From positions 1 through 64,000 of the forward strand of contig JAHLKD010000051.1 in NCBI GenBank assembly GCA_025526935.1: a stretch of 64,000 nucleotides of DNA, given 5' to 3'. Position 1 is the first letter of the stretch, and every line of letters starts with the position of its first letter. A model generated the notes under the pieces. That model made no database searches, was not told the origin of the DNA, and was given only the letters and a program-made list of their open reading frames with translations. Shown one piece after another: positions 57,154 through 64,000 of the stretch. The DNA is from Cladochytrium replicatum. Lineage: Eukaryota; Chytridiomycota; Chytridiomycetes; Cladochytriales; Cladochytriaceae. The translations under genes were made by a program, and so were the position numbers.

Positions 57154-60100
57154 ATGCCGAAGGACGAGGTTGATCGACTCATACGGCTGCATCTTCGCGG
57201 GGAGGACCTCAATACCAGCTCTCTTCAACGGTACTGCATGAATTTACTGTCGAGGTACCTGGATTTACATTTCACTGGACAAAATCAACTTTACGCACCG
57301 TTTTAGCCATATCCAACCAACATTCACCCGGGATGCTGAGAGTGTAGCAAATCAGATAAAGAAGAAGCGTAAGTCAAAAAACCAGAGTGAACCTGGCTAA
57401 AAATATTTTTGTAGTCATTCGAACCGACCCAACGTCTGTTGCTGGAGTATCATTTTCCAATTTGAATTCAAAACTGAGCAATGTACGTGGGATAACTTGT
57501 CCAGGAAAGCATCTGCCTGATATCTGTCGCAGTCAAGACTGAGCAAAGTTTGGGCAGTTCTGCATTTTTTGCTGTCAATGAGTGACACAACAGAAGACTA
57601 CGAATATGTAAGGGACAATACCATTATTGCTGTGAGCTTTTGACCTCTCCCTCAAATCTACAGATACCTGCTCCACATTTCTCTGTACATGATGGACTAG
57701 CAGAGCAGGAACCACTGCTCAGTCAACATCTGGAAAATCCAATGAATAGCAATATGCTGTCAAATATACAGTCAAATAATTATTACTACAACAACTCCTT
57801 ACAGCATTCTGATGGTACATTATTGGCATAAAGAATTAACCATTTCCTCACTCTTGAGTTCAGGAATCCATATTGCCAATGAACTTTCCTTGGTGCGAGA
57901 AGTTCTGTATAGTTTCCAGGGAATCTCAGGCACGCAAATAGCTGTTGCAGAAAGTTCAAAATTCTTCAACATTTCTTCACAGGTTTGTTATTATTTCTGC
58001 TATTTCTGTTGTTCTCAAGAATTTCAAGATGTTAACTCCATTGTCAACTCGATCATTAATGGCAAATCTTTGTGAGCTTGGTGAACTACTCATATTTATC
58101 AAAGCTTTTGCAAATGAGCATGTGGACAATACAAAAGTTGGATTAATTTCACAAGTATAATTATTTTTTCATACCATATTTTGTTAATTTTATTTCTAGA
58201 GCTTTTGTGCTATGCTTCTACATCAACTATCTGAGTACTTCAAGCTCATTGCTGTCTTGGATTCTAAATGTACCTACAAAAGTGATAATGCAGATACTTT
58301 ATCTGTAGAAACAAAAACTCAAAGTTTTAAGAGTGTTTCTGGATCAGATATTACTTTACGTCAGTTATCAGTTTGGACTTATGAGCCACTTCAGCAAATG
58401 AGGATTCTGGCAGCTATTTGTGACACCTCCAGAGGTAGATATTTAACAAAGATTGTCTGAATGTTCAGTCTCACACATTTTAGGTTTAAGTGGTAGTGCC
58501 TTATTAAGTCAAATGTATCAATACTATACACATGGAGATCCAACAGTAGAAAGAATTGTGTCAAAAATTCTCAAAACAGTGAGTAAACTAGTTTTCTGTA
58601 AAATATCACTCAGAATGTCAGGTTTCTCAACCATTATTCGGTATGATTCGTCTTTGGATGTTTGAAGGAGAGCTTGAGGATCCTTTCAATGAATTTTTTG
58701 TTGTGCCTCGAACTGGAATTATGCCTCTGGACAAAAATAATAATGTGTCAATCAGCTTAAGGCCAGATGTTCACAATTTATGGAAGCATAAGTATGTCCT
58801 AAGGGCAGAACATATTCCAAAGTTTTTGAACAAAAGCACTGCCAAAAAGGTTGGTGAGAAAAATAATATCTTACCTTGCTAAGTTTTTTGTAACAGATAT
58901 TTCTCACGGGGAAGAATTTAAATTTCATCAGATACAGTTGTGGTGAAAGTGCATATTCCTTGCCAAATACTCCCTCTCTCAACCTGAAAGGTAATAGTTT
59001 AAATAACAAAAATGGCAATACTAATAAAGTGTAGCCTTTTGCTATGAAGATAGTATTGGGTTAGAAGAAGCTGTAGAAACTGCATACAACTTGACATGTT
59101 CAACTCTCATGACCATTCTATTTGAGAAATTTTCCCTCTATGAACATTTTTCAGCCCTTCGCAAATATGTTTTACTCTCGCAAGGGGATTTTGCTCTGTG
59201 TCTGATGGATTTAATAAGGTTTACACACTATCCTTCTCTGAATTTCACAAAACTGAAAACACATCCAGTGATAGTCTTTCAAAGTCTGCATCTACCTTGT
59301 ACAAACATAATCTGACTGGTGCTCTAGAATCTGCACTGAGGAATTCAAGTGGACAGTGGGAAAGCCCAAATGTTCTTCGCCGACTAGATGTGCGACTACT
59401 AGAGGTAAGCTTGGAAATTAGATTCAGGCTTCTCTAAAATACCATGTGACTAACGCAGATTTCTCACAACGATGTTGGGTGGGATATCTTTATCATAAAT
59501 TATATACTTGATGACCCGCCGTTGAATGCTATCTTTACATCGAATGTGATGGTCCAGTACGGGAAACTTTTCCGGTTTCTCTGGAAGCTCAAACATGTTG
59601 AGTACGTCCTTGCAAAGGATTGGAGTGCTAGTATAACACTCAAGAACAATTCAGCAGATTATGGTCAGCATTAATATCAGCACTAACTAAAACCTTTCTT
59701 CTCATGGACCTTGTTCTTGAAATTTTAGACTCTTCCCAATTGCACAAGATTCACTTGTTCAGATATGAAATGCTCCATTTTTTACGAGAACTCCTACAGT
59801 TTTTGACTTTTGAAGTGATTGAACGTTCATGGCAAGAGTTTGATGTTTTCTTGAAGCAGAGAAGTGGTAGTCTGGATGACCTATGTGCAGCTCATGTGGC
59901 ATACTTAAATCAAATTGTCACCCGTGGTTTTTTGGTGACAAGCATTAATGACAATGAAAGCCTCTTTCATATTGTCAATGGATTATTGGACGTTATTATT
60001 GACTATACCAACAATTGTGTATGTAAATCGTACTTCAACAATTCTTGTTATTGAACTTAGAATAGGCGAAGTTATATACAAAAATTGAGGAACATCATTG

Positions 60101-60471
60101 GACTAAGGATGTGAGTATGAAGTGTTTGTTTCCGATTGATTCTAAGCTTACGCAGCTCATTTAATTCTAAAAATCATTGTTATTTGTGGACTAGAATGAC
60201 AGTGTAGGTAATTGCGTCCAATTTCGAAGAAGCTAATACTTGCATACAGATGCCTCCATCTGATGAATCAAATTATTTGTCTGATAATTCTGATAATCTA
60301 TTTGAACTTCAAAATTTATTCAAGGTACATTATGCTAAGTTCTTTCCACTGCGGTTAACTCTTTGGCAGGATTCTCTGAAAGTATTGCTTAAGGCTATCA
60401 AAATGCATCCTGACGAAAATTTGAAAGATCTGTCTGTCAGACTGAATTACAATGATGTTTATGGCTTCTAA
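57154..60471 (+). CDS. gamma-tubulin complex component 3 (GCP3/Spc98)
   Basis: Subunit of the gamma-tubulin small complex that nucleates microtubules. The likely ATG at 57154 opens [14 protein letters not shown]. The GRIP1 half includes [40 protein letters not shown], then [20 protein letters not shown] followed by EFFVVPR, the strongest family signature, and [29 protein letters not shown]. The GRIP2 half includes [48 protein letters not shown] and [15 protein letters not shown], ending [16 protein letters not shown] at 60471. Roughly 14 exons with introns of 45-70 bp; boundaries in the first 500 bp are uncertain. This matches GCP3 better than GCP2. AT-rich coding sequence, like the gene at 35936. 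Confidence 0.86.
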
Positions 60472-60566
60472 TTGAGAGTAGTCACTGAAAATATCTAACC
60501 TTTCAAAAACTTGAATGATCTGGCTGTCATACTGAATTACAATAACATTCATGGCTTCTAATTGCT
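60421..60566 (+). repeat. partial duplication of the GCP3 3' end
   Basis: A 56-bp segment beginning TTGAAAGATC (60421-60476), which holds the last GCP3 codons and stop, is repeated at 60511-60566 with about nine substitutions. The second copy lies beyond the stop and is not part of the gene. Confidence 0.75.
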
Positions 60567-61094
60567 CCATTTAATAAAGACTCAAAGTCTAGCCAGGTTT
60601 TTAGCGTTGCTCAATTCCTATAGCAATTACCGCCTAACCTGGCCTTCGTTACTCATGAAATGAGTTAGTGATTTCAGTTTCATAACTATAGACCAAGAAA
60701 CGCGTCTATAATCTCAAATATTGTTCATTTACACGTATACAGTGTAAGTAAGCATACCGATTATCGATCGTATCCACAGAGCATGCTATAGTGCCAATTA
60801 CACTGTAATAGGACTTTCACCTTGCTGTTTCACTATACGAGATGTTCTCTCAAGTATATGCGAAGTAGCATCCCGCAATGCTTCCAAATCACTTCTCTCC
60901 ATTAACAATCACTAAAATACACTCTCTATGCTCTACTGCATTCAAACATAAGAGGATTTGTACTATCATCAACAGTTAGATCCAATGGGTGTTTGTCGCT
61001 CCTGCGATACAGCTATCAGACGTCTCTGATCCATGGATCTCATCACCAGTGTGTCGGATGACTGGAGTAGCTAATTCCTATCTCATTCAACAGA
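60567..61094. other. intergenic, no gene seen
   Basis: About 530 bp between the GCP3 tail repeat and the copia fragment. Open frames are short and stop-rich on both strands. No repeat family was recognised. Confidence 0.45.
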
Positions 61095-62054
61095 ATATAC
61101 AGTCAATCAAGTATATGTCGGACGCGATGCTGCTACAAGCCGGACTACCACAAACACTTCAATTCGTGCAACTTTCCATCCTATATGCTGCGGTCGTCAA
61201 GAACACCACTTTCCATTCAGCTGTGAATGTGATGCTGTACTGTGCTTACCTCGACAAGCGGATAGATCTGGCAACTATCCACGCCTTTGGAACACTCGTT
61301 AGTTTGAGGATCTCACACGAACAAAGGTTGGCGCAGAATCCAAGACAAGTCTGAACTAGGTCTGTTTCTTGGATACAAGGGTGAAGACCTGAAGATCGTC
61401 ATAGCACTCAATTTTCGGACGAACGCAATAGGCGAATACTTTCATGTTACATTCCACGAGGGAGTTTTTGTTGGTTATAATCCTACCCGACAGTTACTCG
61501 ACAATTTTACGGTACAATATCCACTGAAGGCTGGGGAATATTTCGATGTTGATCAGATACCAACCAGGGATCAGGGGGTGCAAGCGATGACTGTTGAGTT
61601 TGTCTCAGACAATTTCCCGATTTCTCAGTACTTGGGATTACGGTTTACACTATACACGGACTGGTATCACATCTCCGATGCTGAGACCCGACAGTCTCTA
61701 CACATTTGATGCCGCTAACAACCCACAAGATTATGCTGATGCAGACTGGGCGGGCGATGCAGATAGATACTCACGAACCGGTGTTAAGTATTTCGATTGA
61801 TGGACTGGGCCAATCCAGTCATTGATAGTACAAACGCCTGTTATACAGAAATGTCACTCTTCACTGAGCAACATTTCTAACTATTGAACTAAAGCATATA
61901 GATGATGATCTATTACGAGTTTGGACACCTCCGGTTATTTCTTCAAGGGGTTTATATTCATTTCAGCCATAGGTATAGTAAACTGTCATTACTTTTCTAT
62001 TATCCACTTGTAGAAGTGAAGCCCGGATCAGATCAGAGCAAAGGTTTACATATG
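61095..62054 (+). mobile_element. copia fragment: pol remnant plus 5' part of the 3' LTR
   Basis: From about 61095 the sequence matches the integrase end of the left-hand copia element (QSIKYMSDAMLLQAGLP, LATIHAFGTL) at high identity. A short RNase H piece follows (NNPQDYADADWAGDADRYS), then the LTR from TGTTAAG at 61783 to about 62054, where similarity stops abruptly. Much of pol is absent and the rest is a broken fossil. The DNA similarity is still high, so it is younger than the remnant at 34185. Confidence 0.87.
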
Positions 62055-62143
62055 GCTCTCATTGATGAATTGGGCAGGGGGGTGCATTGATTTAGCACGG
62101 CGAGCACGAAGAGCTAGCAAGATTCAGGAAGATCACCACTACA

Positions 62144-62920
62144 ATGGAAAGGGAGAAGCCGGCAGCTTCCCAGGAGATTTCACAATGGAAATCACGTGTA
62201 ACTGCCCTGGAGGGAGAGCTTGCTGCTCTGAAACGACATTCAGAAGCTGCTACACCTGCAGCGCCAACATCAACGGGCGGCCCAATAAGCATCTCGTCTG
62301 CAATCAAGGGGATTGGGAGAATTCTGAAGGTACAACAAACCAGTTCTCCAACCAGTTCCCGTGCATTGCTTAGCCTGCAGCAGCACCGTCGTACGGCTAT
62401 CCTTTTGGTGAAAGAGGTCATCCACGGCATCTGCTTCCAGATGCATAAGATCAATGAGGTTATTTATGACCTTAAATTGCCGTCTCTTCCACCATCAATC
62501 AAGTTTGTCAGTGTTAACTACGAAGTCCTCTCCCGAAATGAGTTCTTACTGCCCATATATGTTGAACCTGACGACCACTCATGCCGAACATCAACTTCAA
62601 GTAGCAGTGCTCAGAGTGGCCTTACTCTTCTTGGGGTGCACATTTTGCTCGGTAACTGGATACGGCACAACAACTCGCTAAGTACGTCTGCCACTATCTA
62701 TCACATGTTCAGAGAATTAGTGGATGCATATCCTTCTGAGTGGCTAAGGTTCTGGACGGCATACATCGGGCGTCTTTTGTCCATAATGCTCCCTGAGGTG
62801 GATTGGAAACCTTGGAAGACAGGTTTAGCCAAGGATTTCATTCTTTCAAATGACCCACATCAATCGGTCCATCAGGACTGGGTTGGCGAAGGACGTAACC
62901 AGTGGTGGATGGGACTCTGA
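62144..62920 (+). CDS. unrecognised 258-codon open reading frame
   Basis: The ATG at 62144 opens MEREKPAASQEISQWKSRVT followed by a coiled coil (ALEGELAALKRH), a Pro/Ser/Thr-rich linker, and a helical, Trp- and Leu-containing second half (LGVHILLGNWIRHNN, YPSEWLRFWTAYIGRLLSI, LPEVDWKPWKTGLAKDF). No intron is needed. It begins 90 bp after the copia LTR fragment, and no matching neighbour gene exists, so it may be a repeat-encoded protein (gag-like) or a remnant of a gene interrupted by the copia copy. I do not recognise it. Confidence 0.4.
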   Translation: MEREKPAASQEISQWKSRVTALEGELAALKRHSEAATPAAPTSTGGPISISSAIKGIGRILKVQQTSSPTSSRALLSLQQHRRTAILLVKEVIHGICFQMHKINEVIYDLKLPSLPPSIKFVSVNYEVLSRNEFLLPIYVEPDDHSCRTSTSSSSAQSGLTLLGVHILLGNWIRHNNSLSTSATIYHMFRELVDAYPSEWLRFWTAYIGRLLSIMLPEVDWKPWKTGLAKDFILSNDPHQSVHQDWVGEGRNQWWMGL

Positions 62921-63108
62921 CGATATGAACCAGATACAGAAGCTGATTTGGGCTGTTCCACCTATCAACTTGTGATTGTTCAGTGGAGTTTTGTTTCTTT
63001 TTATGATAGTGTTTCTAAATAACACACTGTCCACACAGACATAAAGTGTTCATGTAAATATCTGTGGTCTAACTCAAAGTTCAATCAATCCTCTCCTGGG
63101 CAGCAAAA

Positions 63109-63270
63109 ACCCGGTGGGTCAGGTTGGGTACTGGTTTCAACCACTTCGGGTCCAGGTATTCCCTTCGTACCCATCAGTGACCCGGCGGGTGCCAGGACAA
63201 ACACAACCTGACATAAAGGGTTTAATGCGGGTCGCCACTGAAACCCAGACCCAACCCGGACCCACCGAAC
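63109..63270. repeat. fold-back (inverted repeat) element, about 160 bp
   Basis: The left arm at 63109-63140 (ACCCGGTGGGTCAGGTTGGG then TACTGGTTTCAA) pairs with the right arm at 63238-63270, whose reverse complement reads GTTCGGTGGGTCCGGGTTGG then GTCTGGGTTTCAG. About 26 of 31 arm positions match with small gaps. The inner sequence has further GGGT/ACCC motifs. It has the form of a MITE or a palindromic spacer element; clear target duplications were not found. Confidence 0.55.
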
Positions 63271-63276
63271 CTTAAA

Positions 63277-63759
63277 CACAACACTCAGGCTGTGTTTGTA
63301 TGAGGTTTGACATCCGGATGATGAACATATGGATCTGTGGGATCAACACCAGCTTTGACAAGAGATTTTAGCTCCACTTTGGCTGAATGAGCATCCCCTT
63401 TGATGTGTTGACCTGAACCATGATTCTATGTCATTTGTTTCCAATTGAGAACACAATTGGACTGAAGTAATGTTTAATCTAAGTAATACTACCATAGCTT
63501 GATGCAGGCTTTTTAAAAACACTTGCTCTTGTAAAATATATGCATTAAGTTGGACTTTTATCACAGCTCTTCGGGGGGATAGCGAAAGGTTTGTCTCTCA
63601 ATATTACCGCCAAACAGATAGATACCTTTTCCTACCAACCTTTGGCAATCAAACGCAAACAACCATCAGACTGCCTCCACAACCACCACGTAAAAAACAA
63701 AAAAAACAATAAAAATAAAAGGACGTCCCTATCCGCACTCCAAAACAAAAAGGAAAGTT
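63277..63759. other. intergenic, mostly unidentified
   Basis: A minus-strand segment near 63430-63300 encodes a plausible peptide (GQHIKGDAHSAKVELKSLVK) but the frame is short and breaks on both sides; it may be a remnant of a transposon or gene. The A-rich stretch at 63690-63720 is probably the 3' flank of the gene at the right end. Confidence 0.4.
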
Positions 63760-64000
63760 TTATCCCACAAATGACCGCCACCTCACCACTTCAACCTCCC
63801 ACTCTAACCCCTCCTCGTCCACTTCAACCTCCGCCATCCCCTCGTCCTCCTCGTCCTCCTCGTCGTCCGCAAACTCCCCGTCCTCGAAACTCCCCTCGTC
63901 ATCTTCCTCCGTCTCGCCATCCCCGCCGTGCTCAGGCTGCAATAGGTCGTAGATTGTCGGGTCGTAGGCGTGCCGCACGAGCATGTCGTACAAGTCTTCG
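63760..64000 (-). CDS. 3' end of an acidic protein, truncated by window edge
   Basis: The minus-strand frame entering at 64000 reads EDLYDMLVRHAYDPTIYDLL then an extremely acidic stretch (more than 30 Asp/Glu in 50 residues) and ends in WEVEVVRWRSFVG with the stop at 63760. The 5' part lies outside the window. Acidic tails of this kind occur in histone chaperones and ribosome-assembly factors, but nothing specific can be named from this piece. Confidence 0.6.
   Translation of the reverse strand, partial: EDLYDMLVRHAYDPTIYDLLQPEHGGDGETEEDDEGSFEDGEFADDEEDEEDEGMAEVEVDEEGLEWEVEVVRWRSFVG

Noticed and set aside
57598-57831. Separate small gene between the phosphatase and GCP3
   Set aside because: The sequence joins the GCP3 frame through short introns, and no independent domain or stop-bounded gene structure is visible.

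Overview
This is eukaryotic DNA, most likely from an early-diverging (zoosporic, chytrid-like) fungus. The case for a fungus is the set of very short GT-AG introns (about 37-60 bp), a fungal-type PMT4/POMT1 O-mannosyltransferase, CSE1, an ACL4-type chaperone, a Siw14/Oca-type phosphatase family member and a chromodomain Ty3/gypsy element. The case for an early-diverging lineage is the set of genes usually thinned out in yeasts and moulds: a Rap-GAP, an intersectin-like EH-SH3-PH-C2 protein, a class IIC (Na,K-ATPase-like) P-type pump and a GCP3 gamma-tubulin complex subunit. The placement is inference; no rRNA or other marker lies in the window.

Layout. 1-8443: a Ty1/copia element on the minus strand, running off the left edge, whose 5' LTR is split by a young Ty3/gypsy chromovirus (3933-8056) with two identical-looking LTRs and a CTCTT target duplication. 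8655-15928: Rap-GAP (-), ATG4 autophagy protease (+), CSE1 exportin (-). 16328-18913: two tandem paralogous genes for secreted reeler-like proteins (-). 19621-27637: WW/proline-rich protein (+), EFM4-like methyltransferase (-), ACL4-like TPR chaperone (+), P-type IIC ATPase (+). 28343-31320: a repeat island made of a copia LTR/integrase fragment, then a LINE-like relic interrupted by a solo LTR (30419-30895, CATGC duplication). 31944-33563: intronless alpha-arrestin (-). 34185-35000: badly decayed copia remains. 35936-40533: a large, AT-rich, low-complexity gene carrying a 51-bp coding minisatellite. 40591-60471: a gene-dense stretch with two small unrecognised genes, PMT4, the intersectin-like protein, a RING-H2 membrane E3, an MgtE/SLC41-type transporter, a long coiled-coil protein, a Rho GTPase, LSM1, an Oca-type phosphatase lacking its catalytic arginine, and GCP3. 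61095-64000: a third copia fragment, an unrecognised 258-aa ORF, a fold-back repeat and the 3' end of an acidic protein.

How it works together. The host genes are mostly single-copy housekeeping genes: autophagy, nuclear transport, mRNA decay, ribosome assembly, secretory glycosylation, endocytosis and microtubule nucleation. They are packed tightly, often head to head with fewer than 100 bp between start codons. The repeats are confined to four islands and are layered: gypsy in copia, and a solo LTR in a LINE-like relic. No CRISPR array, operon, rRNA or convincing tRNA was seen. Many first exons are not resolved, because initiation codons and short exons cannot be fixed by eye.
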